Below, in pieces: positions 27,281-35,561 of a DNA stretch of 37,646 bases; the stretch's first letter is position 1, and each line of letters opens with the position of its first letter. The notes beneath the pieces were generated by a model. That model ran no database searches. It was not told the origin of the DNA and saw nothing but the letters and a program-made list of their open reading frames with translations. Origin of the DNA: DATFNV01 sp035266225 (GTDB lineage: Bacteria > Planctomycetota > Planctomycetia > Gemmatales > Gemmataceae). The translations under genes and the position numbers were made by a program. The DNA is taken from assembly GCA_035266225.1 (NCBI GenBank), contig DATFNV010000541.1, forward strand, positions 1 through 37,646, written 5' to 3'.

Positions 27281-27633
27281 CAAGGAATCTCCAGGGCGGC
27301 TCGCAAGCAGTCGTTCAGTTGGACCGACAACACGTCGGACAGACGGCCGATCGTCCGCAGGATGTCAGTTTTCTCGATAGTGGCAAGGTTGTTGCAAGAC
27401 ACCAGAGACGGCACAGTCAGGCCCGAGGATGCCCCGTCCGGTTGAGCCGGATCGATGAGCAAGTGGCTCGGGTCACCCAGGCGACTTAAGTTGCCGGTGA
27501 TCATGGCGACGACGGTTTTGCGCAGTCGCTGATTGTCCCGATCATTCAGGACCACCACGGCGGGCCGCACCTTGTTGCCCGGAACGTCGGTGAACGGGAA
27601 GTGCACCATGACGACGTCGCCGCGAGAGATCAT
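27280..27633 (-). CDS. MazF/PemK-type mRNA endonuclease toxin
   Basis: 117 aa, normal family length. Starts MISRGDVVMVHFPFTDVPGNKVRPAVVVLNDRD, the typical MazF/PemK core (RGDVv.v.FPF....g.K.RPavVl), with SLVSCNNLATIEKTDILRTIGRLSD in place of the usual DQLRTID...R..G.L. Such toxins cleave mRNA. Its start overlaps the antitoxin stop by 4 bp (ATGA) and its stop overlaps the DUF1501 start. Its sequence is less GC-rich than its neighbours. Confidence 0.88.
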   Translation of the reverse strand: MISRGDVVMVHFPFTDVPGNKVRPAVVVLNDRDNQRLRKTVVAMITGNLSRLGDPSHLLIDPAQPDGASSGLTVPSLVSCNNLATIEKTDILRTIGRLSDVLSVQLNDCLRAALEIP

Positions 27634-27884
27634 TCCGATTCCCTGTTCTTCTGATAGCTCTCCAATGCCGGATCGCCCTCATCTTCTTCCCGCATCGTCT
27701 GAGCGATTAGATGGGCTACCTGGCGACTGTCCAGGCTGCCCTCATCCTCAGCGTACTGAATGCGCGAGAACAGGTCGGCCGGGACGAGCAGGTAAGCCCG
27801 GTTCGTCCGCGGATCGACCAGCTGGAGTGGCTGCCCGCGGCTTTCGTCCAGGGCTTTCAATAGCTGTTGAGGTAGCTCGGTCAT
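27630..27884 (-). CDS. Antitoxin partner of the MazF-like toxin
   Basis: 84 aa, acidic C-terminus (QTMREEDEGDPALESYQKNRESE) typical of a toxin-binding tail. The N-terminal part (QQLLKALDESRGQPLQLVDPRTNRAYLLVPADLFSRI) resembles small antitoxins found upstream of MazF-like toxins in planctomycetes and cyanobacteria. The assignment rests mainly on its size and its overlap with the toxin. It begins 22 bp after the DUF1549/DUF1553 gene and normally would also repress its own promoter, but no operator is visible. Confidence 0.75.
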   Translation of the reverse strand: MTELPQQLLKALDESRGQPLQLVDPRTNRAYLLVPADLFSRIQYAEDEGSLDSRQVAHLIAQTMREEDEGDPALESYQKNRESE

Positions 27885-27906
27885 GGTAACCCTCCTTGAT
27901 TCCAGT

Positions 27907-29841
27907 TTACCGGATTAGTTGGAACTCCGGCAGCATCACCACCGCCCAGAGCAAGTCCGCCATCCCCTCCGCCGTCGTCGGCGACCCGAGAATCTTGCGC
28001 GCCACGGCCAGTTCCTCCGCGGTCGGCTTGCGGCACAGCGCCCGCCGGTAGACGTCCTCGATGCGCTCATCCGCCGTCGCCTTCGGCTTCTCCTTCAGCA
28101 GGTTCGCCGCCCCGCGCGCCAGCGTGTCGGCGAGGATCTGCCCGTTCGACAGGTCGAGCGCTTGCAGCGTCGAGAGGTGGTCGGGCCGCGTGGTGACGAC
28201 CTGCTCGCGGTTGGGCCGGCCGAGCGAGCGCATCAGGGGATCGGCGTTGACCAGCGACGCCCGGATGAAGCGGCGCTCCGCCGGCACCGAGTCGGCGAAC
28301 GGCGGCAGCGGCAGCGGCAGCGGAGCGACGGCCTTCGCCGGGGCGGTCCCCGTCAGCATCCACAGCGCATCCATGAATTGCTCGGCCGTCATCCGCCGCA
28401 CCTCCGGTCCGCGGAAGACGTAGTCCTCGCCCGACGACTCGCCCTTGATCGGCACCGGCCGCGACTGGTAGGCGCGCGACGTGACGACGTGCTCGATCAG
28501 CTTCTTCAGGTCGTATTTTTGATCCGCGAGGTAGACGCCGAGGTAGTCGAGCAGGTCCTCGTTCCACGGGCGGTTGGCCATCACGTCCACGGGGTGGACG
28601 ATGCCGCGGCCCATCAGGCGCTGCCAAATGCGGTTGGCCATCGTGCGTGTGAAGCGGCCGTTGTCCGGGTGTGTCACCAGGCGGGCGAGTTGCTCCAGTC
28701 GCTTCGCCTTCGGCTGGGACGCATCGATGGTCCCCAGGTCGGGGAAGACGAATGCGGGGCTGGCCTTGCGGCCGGTCGGCTTGTCGCAACGGGAGATTTC
28801 CAACGGCTGATCGGCAATGATCGCGGCCAGGCCATAGGCGTCGTTCAGCTTCCACTTGTCGATGAAGCTGTCGTGGCACGAGGCACACTTCATGTTGATG
28901 CCGAAGAACACCTGCGAGACACCCTGCGCGAACTGCAATTCCTGCACCTGGCTGGCGTTGACGTTGCCGCGCCACTTGATGCCCTTGGTGAACCCCTCCG
29001 ACTCAGGCGTCGGGCTGATCAGCTCACGCACGAGTTGGTCGTAGGGCTTGTTCTCCAGCAGCGACGAGTAGAGCCAGCCGGTGATCTGCTTGCGGCCGCC
29101 GTCGGTGTAGCCGGTGCCGACGTAGTCGTTGCGCAGCATGTCGTTCCAGAACGTCAGCCAGTGCTCGGTGTAGGAGCGTTTGTCGTCCAGCAGCTTGCGG
29201 ACGAGCCGCTGCCGCTTGTCGGCGGCGGCGTCCGCAAGAAAGGCATCGACCTCCTGGGGCGCCGGCAGCAGGCCGATCACGTCGAGGTAGACGCGGCGGA
29301 CGAAGGCCACGTCGTCGAGGGGGGCCGGGGGCTCAATTGTTCGGCGGGCGAAGTCGGCGTCGAGGATGCGGTCGATGGGGTGGTCGCGGCCGTCGTGGGC
29401 GGGGGGCAGCGCCGGGCGGCGCGGCTTGAGCGGCGGGACGTAGTCGGCGACCTTGAACGAGAAGCCTTCCTGCCAGGCGAAGCCCTGGTCGATCCACGAC
29501 CGCAGCAGTTCCACCTCCTTCGCGGAGAGCGGCTCTCCCTTGGGCGGCATGCGCACCTCCTTGTCGGCGCTGGTGACGCGCCGGATGATCTCGCTGTCGC
29601 CGCTCTTGCCGGGGACGACGGCCTTCTTCTTCAGGACGTCACCGCGCGTGTCGAGGGAGAAAGAGGACTTGTACTTGCCGTTGGTGTGGCACTCGGCGCA
29701 GCGCGCCTTGAGGAGCGGGACGACGTCGTGGGCGAAGTCCACCTTCTTCGCTGGCTCCGACCGGCCCGGCCCCGGCAGGGCGGCCAGCGCCAGCAGGCCG
29801 AACAACAACCGCTTCGAGGCGAAGGCACTCCCGAATCGCAT
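27907..29841 (-). CDS. Planctomycete cytochrome c with DUF1549 and DUF1553 domains
   Basis: 644 aa from the ATG at 29841 (GGGAGAG upstream); the signal peptide (RFGSAFASKRLLFGLLALAALPGPGRS) supports this start over the longer frame. A PSCyt1-type heme site (ARCAECHTNGKY) lies near residue 47; a second CxxCH (CASCHDSFIDKW) is within DUF1549. DUF1549 (FARRTIEPPAPLDDVAFVRRVYLDVIGLLPAPQEVDAFL) and DUF1553 (TRTMANRIWQRLMGRGIVHPVDVM, EDLLDYLGVYLADQKYDLKKLIEHVVTSRAYQ, ADERIEDVYRRALCRKPTAEELAVA) follow in the usual order. It is periplasmic and heme-binding. It is the first gene upstream of the toxin-antitoxin pair and DUF1501 on the same strand. Confidence 0.93.
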   Translation of the reverse strand: MRFGSAFASKRLLFGLLALAALPGPGRSEPAKKVDFAHDVVPLLKARCAECHTNGKYKSSFSLDTRGDVLKKKAVVPGKSGDSEIIRRVTSADKEVRMPPKGEPLSAKEVELLRSWIDQGFAWQEGFSFKVADYVPPLKPRRPALPPAHDGRDHPIDRILDADFARRTIEPPAPLDDVAFVRRVYLDVIGLLPAPQEVDAFLADAAADKRQRLVRKLLDDKRSYTEHWLTFWNDMLRNDYVGTGYTDGGRKQITGWLYSSLLENKPYDQLVRELISPTPESEGFTKGIKWRGNVNASQVQELQFAQGVSQVFFGINMKCASCHDSFIDKWKLNDAYGLAAIIADQPLEISRCDKPTGRKASPAFVFPDLGTIDASQPKAKRLEQLARLVTHPDNGRFTRTMANRIWQRLMGRGIVHPVDVMANRPWNEDLLDYLGVYLADQKYDLKKLIEHVVTSRAYQSRPVPIKGESSGEDYVFRGPEVRRMTAEQFMDALWMLTGTAPAKAVAPLPLPLPPFADSVPAERRFIRASLVNADPLMRSLGRPNREQVVTTRPDHLSTLQALDLSNGQILADTLARGAANLLKEKPKATADERIEDVYRRALCRKPTAEELAVARKILGSPTTAEGMADLLWAVVMLPEFQLIR

Positions 29842-29928
29842 GCGTCTCTCCCGTTTCTGAAGGCGGGACCTCACACCCCTCCAGGGTAACGGTTCGGGTG
29901 CGCCTGGCAATCCCCCGGCAGCGGGGTG

Positions 29929-31260
29929 TCACAGGCCGAAGCGCTTGCGCTTGCGGTAGAGGGTGCTCGGGTCGATGCCGAGCACCTTCGCCGCCTCGTC
30001 GAGGCTCGTGCTGCTGAGCAGGATGCGCCGCAGGTGCTCCGCTTCCAACTGCTCCAGGGTCACGCGCCCGCCGACCTCGACCGCGGCCCGGGGCGGCGAC
30101 CCCAGCTGTGCCGGCAGGTCGGCGACATCGACCTGCGGGCCCGCGGCCAGGATCACGCCGCGCTCGACCGTGTTACGCAGCTCGCGGACGTTGCCCGGCC
30201 AGGGGTAACGGAGCAGCGCGGCCTCGGCTTCCCGGGTGAAGCCGTCGAGGGCCTTGCCGCTCTGGCGGGCGAAGAAGCGGAGCAGGTGCCCCGCCAGCGG
30301 AAGGAGGTCCGCCTGGCGCTCCCGCAACGGCGGCAGCACCACCTCGATGACCCGCAGGCGGTAGAGCAAGTCCTCGCGGAACCTCCCCGCCGCGATGGCC
30401 GACTCCAGGTTGCGGTTGGTGGCCGCCAGGACGCGCACGTCGGCGACCTGCGTCCGGGTTTCGCCGACGCGCTCGTAGCGCCTCTCCTGCAAGAGACGCA
30501 GCAACTTCGGCTGCAGCGCCAGGGGCATGTCGCCGATTTCATCGAGGAAGAGAGTCCCTCCCTCCGCAACGGTCACTTTGCCCACGGTGTCCAGCACCGC
30601 CCCCGTGAAGGCCCCGCGCACGTGGCCGAACAGTTCGCTCTCGAGCAGCTCCGCCGACAGGCTCGGGCAATGCACCGTCAGGAACGGCGCCGCGGCGCGC
30701 GGGCTGCGGGCGTGGACGGCCCGCGCCAGCACCCCCTTGCCGGTGCCGCTCTCGCCGCGGATCAGGAGGGTGGCGTCCGTGGGCGCCGCCTTGAAGGCCA
30801 CGTCAATCGCCTGCCGCAGCGCCGGCGCCGCCGTCTGCAGGTCCGCCTCGGGGACGACCGAGCGGACCTGGTCCTCCAAGTCTTCGACGTGCGACTGCAG
30901 GCGGCGCACCCGGGCGATGCGCTCCAGGACCAGGCGAATCTGCTCCGGGGTGAACGGCTTGGGCAGGTAATCGAACGCCCCGAGCCGCATCGCTTCCACC
31001 GCCGTCTCGATCGTGGCGTAGGCTGTGATGACGATCACCGGCAGGCCCGGCGCCAGGCGGAGCAGCCCAGCCAGCAGGTCCAGGCCGTGCTCGCGCCCCA
31101 GGCGAATGTCGAGGAAGGCCGCGTCGAACAGGCGATGGCCAAGCGTGTCGCGGGCCTGCTCGCCGTCGCGGGCTTCCGTGACCTGGTGCCCCATCGCCTC
31201 CAGCGTCAGGCGCAGGGACGTCCGCAAAGGCGCGTCGTCGTCAACGAGGAGAAGTTTCAT
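29929..31260 (-). CDS. NtrC-family sigma-54-dependent response regulator
   Basis: 443 aa from the ATG at 31260; a GTG three codons earlier is also possible and neither has a strong RBS. Order: receiver (LLVDDDAPLRTSL, AAFLDIRLGREHGLDLL, LPKPFTPEQI), AAA+ domain with Walker A (RGESGTGKGVLARAVH), the GAFTGA loop that contacts sigma-54 (HVRGAFTGAVLD), Walker B (GGTLFLDEIGDMPLALQPKLLRLLQE), and a Fis-type HTH (LEQLEAEHLRRILLSSTSLDEAAKVLGIDPSTLYRKRKRFGL). Activates transcription with RpoN. No histidine kinase lies next to it; the kinases are about 20 kb away. Its stop is 87 bp upstream of the DUF1549/DUF1553 gene, so it may regulate that operon or be part of it. Confidence 0.93.
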   Translation of the reverse strand: MKLLLVDDDAPLRTSLRLTLEAMGHQVTEARDGEQARDTLGHRLFDAAFLDIRLGREHGLDLLAGLLRLAPGLPVIVITAYATIETAVEAMRLGAFDYLPKPFTPEQIRLVLERIARVRRLQSHVEDLEDQVRSVVPEADLQTAAPALRQAIDVAFKAAPTDATLLIRGESGTGKGVLARAVHARSPRAAAPFLTVHCPSLSAELLESELFGHVRGAFTGAVLDTVGKVTVAEGGTLFLDEIGDMPLALQPKLLRLLQERRYERVGETRTQVADVRVLAATNRNLESAIAAGRFREDLLYRLRVIEVVLPPLRERQADLLPLAGHLLRFFARQSGKALDGFTREAEAALLRYPWPGNVRELRNTVERGVILAAGPQVDVADLPAQLGSPPRAAVEVGGRVTLEQLEAEHLRRILLSSTSLDEAAKVLGIDPSTLYRKRKRFGL

Positions 31261-31817
31261 AGGCACCACGCAGGGGACGGCGTTGTCCCCGGCGCCGCAA
31301 TTCGACGAGGCCGGGTCCGGGCCCTATTCGGGGGAAACCACGATGGGGGAGAGGTATTCGCACAGGGGAAGCATCTCGCGTGCCGGCAGGGCCCGGGCTC
31401 CCTGCGGTCTTTGGAACCAACGGGAGTCCCAGCACTTGCGGGTTTCCGATCACGACCGCGGCGCCGTAGCGAACTCGGGTGGTCGTGCAAGTTGCCCGAA
31501 TCGCCGTGCAAATTGCAATTTGGCCGTCGGGAAGACGCGGCGCGCGTCCCGACGGACCTGCGCCCCCAGAATCCGCCCAGAATTGTCAGGCACGCTCATC
31601 GTGCAATTTGCCCGGCGTGTTATGCACAATGCAGGAATTGCCCAAAGTTTCAGCATGACGGGTGACGGCCGCCCCCCCAGAAACATTGGGAAACAGGCGG
31701 CTCGCCGACCGCGGACGATTCCGGCGCGCCGTTTGCCTACTTCAACTCCCCAGACCGCTCCGCGCTCTTGGGACGGTCGCAACTGAAGTCGCCCTGTTCC
31801 GCCCGGAGGACATTCGC
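31261..31817. promoter_or_regulatory. Divergent intergenic region with three GTGCAA-N-TTGC boxes
   Basis: About 550 bp between the sigma-54 activator (minus) and an exported-protein gene (plus), with no protein gene. Three near-identical palindromic boxes occur: CGTGCAAGTTGCC (31484-31496), CGTGCAAATTGCA (31505-31517) and CGTGCAATTTGCC (31600-31612), each with core GCAA-N-TTGC; a degenerate related stretch is near 31622-31642. Such sites suit a dimeric regulator, possibly the adjacent Fis-type activator. I could not find a proper -24/-12 element. Confidence 0.55.
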
Positions 31818-32141
31818 ATGACTCGGCTGACACTCGCGCTGGCCGCCTGGGTCAGTTTGATTTCCTTGGCCTCAGCTTCCCTGACGCCGCGCAAGGATCG
31901 CCCGGCCCTGGGCAACGACGCCCCGCAACTGCCGGTTGCCAAGCTGGCGGTGGAAACGCGCGATCAGGCCGCCGGACGGGGGAACCCCTCGGAATTCGTC
32001 CTGACGGAGCAGACGGAAATCCTGCTCAACGGCAAGCCCTGCCGCTACGAGGAGGTGCCGGAGGGGGCCATGATTCTACGGATGGAAGTGGCGCCGGATA
32101 GGAAGACGGCGCTGAAGATCCTCTTTCGCACCCGGAAGTGA
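31818..32141 (+). CDS. Small exported protein, 107 aa
   Basis: The ATG at 31818 has GGAGGA upstream. The protein opens with a signal peptide (MTRLTLALAAWVSLISLASASL) and continues TPRKDRPALGNDAPQLPVAKL, with FVLTEQTEILLNGKPCRYEEVPEGAMILRMEVAPDRKTALKILFRTRK. The end resembles a short beta-sandwich linked to a target value. Periplasmic; family not recognised. It is transcribed away from the sigma-54 activator. Confidence 0.75.
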   Translation: MTRLTLALAAWVSLISLASASLTPRKDRPALGNDAPQLPVAKLAVETRDQAAGRGNPSEFVLTEQTEILLNGKPCRYEEVPEGAMILRMEVAPDRKTALKILFRTRK

Positions 32142-32205
32142 TGACCGGGGTTGCTCGATGGAAGCAAACGGGGAGCTTGTGCTCCCCGCCTAACGTTGTT
32201 GACGG

Positions 32206-32559
32206 CTACTTCGTCGTCGCCACCCGGAAGGTCACCGCCTCGCCGGGGCGAAGGACGACCACCCGCGACGAGACCGCATCGGGGCCGCCCTCCACGGCGA
32301 AACGCCGGAGTTGCCCGTCCGGGCCGCGGAGGGTGATGTAAGCCGAGTCGGTCGCGGCTTGGGTTGACGTCGTGGTCGTGACCGAAATGGTCATCGCCAG
32401 CGGCGCCGGACGAACGACCGGGGCAGACACTGGCTGGGCCTTGGCGGGTGGCGGGCTTCCAGCGTGAGCGCGATCACCGGCCAGCACCTGGGGGACCGCG
32501 AGCAAGTAGGCCGCGAAGAGCACGGCCGCCTGCGCGAAAAGAACACTTCGCCGTGACAT
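32206..32559 (-). CDS. Small exported protein, 117 aa
   Basis: The ATG at 32559 is preceded by GGGAGG and starts a signal peptide (MSRRSVLFAQAAVLFAAYLLAVPQVLAG). A Pro/Ala-rich spacer is followed by a small beta domain (MTISVTTTTSTQAATDSAYITLRGPDGQLRRFAVEGGPDAVSSRVVVLRPGEAVTFRVATTK). A longer frame to 32643 has no such support. Converges with the gene at 31818-32141. Function unknown. Confidence 0.7.
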   Translation of the reverse strand: MSRRSVLFAQAAVLFAAYLLAVPQVLAGDRAHAGSPPPAKAQPVSAPVVRPAPLAMTISVTTTTSTQAATDSAYITLRGPDGQLRRFAVEGGPDAVSSRVVVLRPGEAVTFRVATTK

Positions 32560-32793
32560 GATCGATCCTCCCGGAGAGAGAAGGACAACCGCCGATGACA
32601 GCGGCTGGGGGGACAACGGAGCGGGGTCAGGAACGAACCTCACCCGCCAGCCTATCGCCCAAACAACCCAAATGCAAGGACTTGCGTCGGAAAAGTGGCG
32701 CGAGGATCGACGTGCGCACCAGCGCGGTCAAAACACCTTGCGGTCGGCCCACTCGCCGGACGACGTCCGGGCGAGGCGCCGCCATCCTCCCTT

Positions 32794-32925
32794 TCAGTTC
32801 CCCTGGTCGCGGTCTCCGCGGCTCCTCGCCAACCTGATCCCGATCTTCACGGCTGCCGCCAGAAGTACGGCGCCGTAGACCGCCGCCAATGTCCAGGCAA
32901 CTGCAAACGGGGTGGGTTGAAGCAC
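32794..32925 (-). CDS. Candidate small membrane protein, 43 aa
   Basis: A GTG at 32925 with AAGAGGAAAGCC just upstream opens MLQPTPFAVAWTLAAVYGA... with one hydrophobic helix (FAVAWTLAAVYGAVLLAAAV) followed by a basic tail (KIGIRLARSRGDRDQ) and a TGA. The helix-then-positive-tail design and the RBS support it. Too short to compare with a family; similar in style to subunits like KdpF, but no kdp genes are near. Confidence 0.4.
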   Translation of the reverse strand: MLQPTPFAVAWTLAAVYGAVLLAAAVKIGIRLARSRGDRDQGN

Positions 32926-33007
32926 GGCTTTCCTCTTCCCAGCACATTCTGCCGGGGTGTGGGCGCAACGACTGGGGCGTCAAAGCCGGGTCCGGGCGCC
33001 AAGGTTT

Positions 33008-33031
33008 GGGGGCCCCTCGGGCGGGGCCCCC
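33008..33031. repeat. GC-rich hairpin
   Basis: GGGGGCCCC (33008-33016), loop TCGGGC and GGGGCCCCC (33023-33031). No T-run. Possibly the end of a transcript in this non-coding region. Confidence 0.5.
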
Positions 33032-33736
33032 GACGCGCCCGCGCCCGGCAGCTCCGGCGGCAAAGGGAGAGGAAAGTGTCCCGTCCTCAGCATCGTCCGG
33101 CGATGCCCAACCGCCACACTCTGCCTCGGACGGGACATTCCCAGGCCCGCTATTTCGCAAGCAGTCCAGGATCCTCATCCTCTAGCAGATGCTGTGCCAC
33201 TCGGATTTCGCTGCACGAGACCGCTGATCTCGACACGATTTACGGCGACAACCGCGCGCCCGGACCTGCCGCCGCCCCCAGGCGAGATCGTGCATTCTGC
33301 CGGATGCATCCTGCACATTGCATGAGACGGCGGGGCTTTGAGGACACCCGGGAATCTGCTGAGAATTGTGAAAGGGGGCAAGGGCCCTTGACGATAGAAT
33401 AAGCACCCAACCGCCACTTCCAGCGCCCGAAGAACTTGAGGTCGATCGTGTTATATCGCGTGCATTGCGGCGCCGGCCCGGCGCTCGCAGGCTAGTCGCC
33501 GTCGGCCCGAGCCTGGTGTGCCGGGCGCCGACGGCCACACTTCGCCGCCCGGCTGATCCCGGTGGCCGTGTGACATTGACTCCTTGATGGACAGCGAGCG
33601 GCCGAGCAGACCTTCTCCGTCTCCTCAGGCATGACCTCCCGTCCGGTGTATACCCGTGCCTCCCTCGCCCGGTGAGGTGGCGCGGCGGAGTGTTTGACCC
33701 CCCAACGACGTTGCTTGCTCAACGGAGTGAGGTACC

Positions 33737-35398
33737 ATGTTTCCCGCACTACTCCTGTGTGGCGTGCTCGCGGCGGGGCAGTCGGCCGAACCCGCGCCGA
33801 ACCCCGCCGGACCGACACGCCCTGCCTCGCCCACCGACGTCTCCCCACAGCCGGTTCCCGGCCCGGCGCCGGCAGCGCCGGCCACGAACCCGCTCGATTC
33901 CCCAGCCGCGGCGCCCGCCCGCGTCACCGCGAGCGACATGCCGTCCCCGGCACAACCGCCTGTCGCTGGCCCGAACGGTCCGCCTGCCTTGCCGAAGGAC
34001 CCTCTCAGCCTCGTGGCGGCGGAGGAAGTTCAGGCCCCGGCCCAGGAGGCCGCCATTTCGCTTCCCGCCAGCCTGTTCCCGTCACCCTCCGACCAGGCCA
34101 GCGCCCCGAAGGCCCCCGCGAAGGAGTACCGCCGGGCGATGCCGTCTCCCTGGAACTCGCCGCCGATCCCCGGCTCGGAGTACCAGGGGTATCCGATCAT
34201 CGGCGTCCCCCCGGACTACTACATGTGGCCGGTGATGAAACTCCTCCAGGGCACCTACGTCGGCGATGCCCTCGCCTCCCAGAGGATCCGCTTCTACGGC
34301 TGGGTGACTGGGGAGGTGAACATGAGCAGCTCCCGGAACAGCAACACGCCCGAATCCTACTGGATCCGGCCCAACACGATCGACATGGACCAGGTGATCT
34401 TCCGCTTCGAGCGCACCGAGGACACGGTGCAGACCGACCACATCGACTGGGGGTTCCGCTCCACCCTGCTGTACGGCATCGACTACCGCTACACGACGGC
34501 CGGCGGCTGGTTCAGCGACCAGCTGCTCAAGCACAACTCACTCTACGGCTGGGACCCCACGGAACAGTACTTCGACCTCTACGTCCCCTGGGTCGCCCAG
34601 GGAATGGTCGTGCGCATTGGCCGCTGGATCGCCTGCCCCGATATCGAAACCCAGTTCGCCCCGGACAACTACATGGGCAGCCACTCGATCCTGTTCACGT
34701 TCGACACCTACACCCAGACGGGTGTGATGCTCACCTTCAAGCTGAGCGACCAGTGGACCTTCCAGGCCGCGGTCCACTCGGGGACCGACATGGCCCCCTG
34801 GTACAAGGGCTCCCTCTTCACGCCGGCCGCCGGCATCCGCTGGGTATCCAAGGACAACAATAATGCCTTCTACGGCTGGCTCAACGCCATCAACAGTGCC
34901 GAGTTCCGCCGCTTCGATCAGTACGGCCAGCCGATGGGCCACGACAACTTCAATTACATGGTGGGGACCTGGGAGCACCGGTTCAATCCGCTGTTGGTCA
35001 CCAAGACCGAGGCGTACATGATGTGGCAGCGCAACGCGGTACTCGGCGGAACCCCGAGCGCTGGCCCGATCAAACAGTTCGGCGGCGGCGGCGGCATCGG
35101 GCCGGACATCACCGGCGTGACCGAGACCTTCGGCGTGCTGAACTACACCATCTGGCAGCTCGGCAAGAAGGACTTCCTCACGTTCCGCAACGAGTGGTGG
35201 CGGGACACCGACGGCGAGCGCTCGGGCTTCCCATCGACCTACACGAGCAACGCCATCGGCCTGACCCACAACTTCACCCCGAACTTCCAGGTCCGCCCCG
35301 AGATCGATTACTTCCGGTCCTGGAACACGCCGGCCTTCGACAACGGCCACCGCAAGAACGAGTTCATGCTCGCCACGGACTTTACCCTCCGCTTCTAA
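33737..35398 (+). CDS. BBP2-type outer-membrane beta-barrel porin
   Basis: 553 aa. A short signal peptide (MFPALLLCGVLAAGQSA) is followed by about 120 residues very rich in Pro and Ala. Residues about 160-553 have alternating beta strands with many aromatic and Gly residues: RFYGWVTGEVNMSSSRNSNTPESYW, DWGFRSTLLYGIDYRYTTAGGW, WTFQAAVHSG, DFLTFRNEWWRDTDGERSG, and the chain ends with FTLRF, a C-terminal Phe as in OMP barrels. The GxxxGxVE-like start and LSDQWTFQAAVHSGTDMAPW block match the OmpL-like BBP2 porins of planctomycetes. RBS GAGTGAGG lies upstream of the ATG. Outer membrane, probably a passive solute channel. Confidence 0.85.
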   Translation: MFPALLLCGVLAAGQSAEPAPNPAGPTRPASPTDVSPQPVPGPAPAAPATNPLDSPAAAPARVTASDMPSPAQPPVAGPNGPPALPKDPLSLVAAEEVQAPAQEAAISLPASLFPSPSDQASAPKAPAKEYRRAMPSPWNSPPIPGSEYQGYPIIGVPPDYYMWPVMKLLQGTYVGDALASQRIRFYGWVTGEVNMSSSRNSNTPESYWIRPNTIDMDQVIFRFERTEDTVQTDHIDWGFRSTLLYGIDYRYTTAGGWFSDQLLKHNSLYGWDPTEQYFDLYVPWVAQGMVVRIGRWIACPDIETQFAPDNYMGSHSILFTFDTYTQTGVMLTFKLSDQWTFQAAVHSGTDMAPWYKGSLFTPAAGIRWVSKDNNNAFYGWLNAINSAEFRRFDQYGQPMGHDNFNYMVGTWEHRFNPLLVTKTEAYMMWQRNAVLGGTPSAGPIKQFGGGGGIGPDITGVTETFGVLNYTIWQLGKKDFLTFRNEWWRDTDGERSGFPSTYTSNAIGLTHNFTPNFQVRPEIDYFRSWNTPAFDNGHRKNEFMLATDFTLRF

Positions 35399-35561
35399 CG
35401 GCGCCCCGGGCCGAGCGCGGCGGTTTGCAAAGTGTGATCTTTCGCCCGAAACGCAACGGTTTGATCTGACGACGTACGAAGTGATCCGAAACCCTAACTG
35501 AGTGCCCTGGCCGCCGATACCACAACCCAAAGGCGGCCAGCGGCAAGGAGGTCCGAGTTCC

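Larger units (their letters stand above)
32560..33736. other. Long region with only one candidate small gene
   Basis: About 1.2 kb between the exported protein and the porin gene. No longer protein gene is convincing; the reading frames here are Arg/Pro/Gly-rich and lack motifs. It contains a possible 43-aa membrane protein (32794-32925), a GC-rich hairpin (33008-33031) and a 9-bp inverted repeat GTCCCGTCC (33078-33086)/GGACGGGAC (33128-33136). The part nearest the porin start should hold its promoter, which I could not locate. Confidence 0.4.

Noticed and set aside
31481..31612. Sigma-54 -24/-12 promoter in the activator's upstream region
   Set aside because: GG and GC elements were found but never at the required 10-bp spacing in either direction.
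32627..33178. 183-codon open frame on the minus strand
   Set aside because: Arg/Gly/Pro-rich, no motif, no RBS, and it overlaps the better small-protein candidate in another frame.
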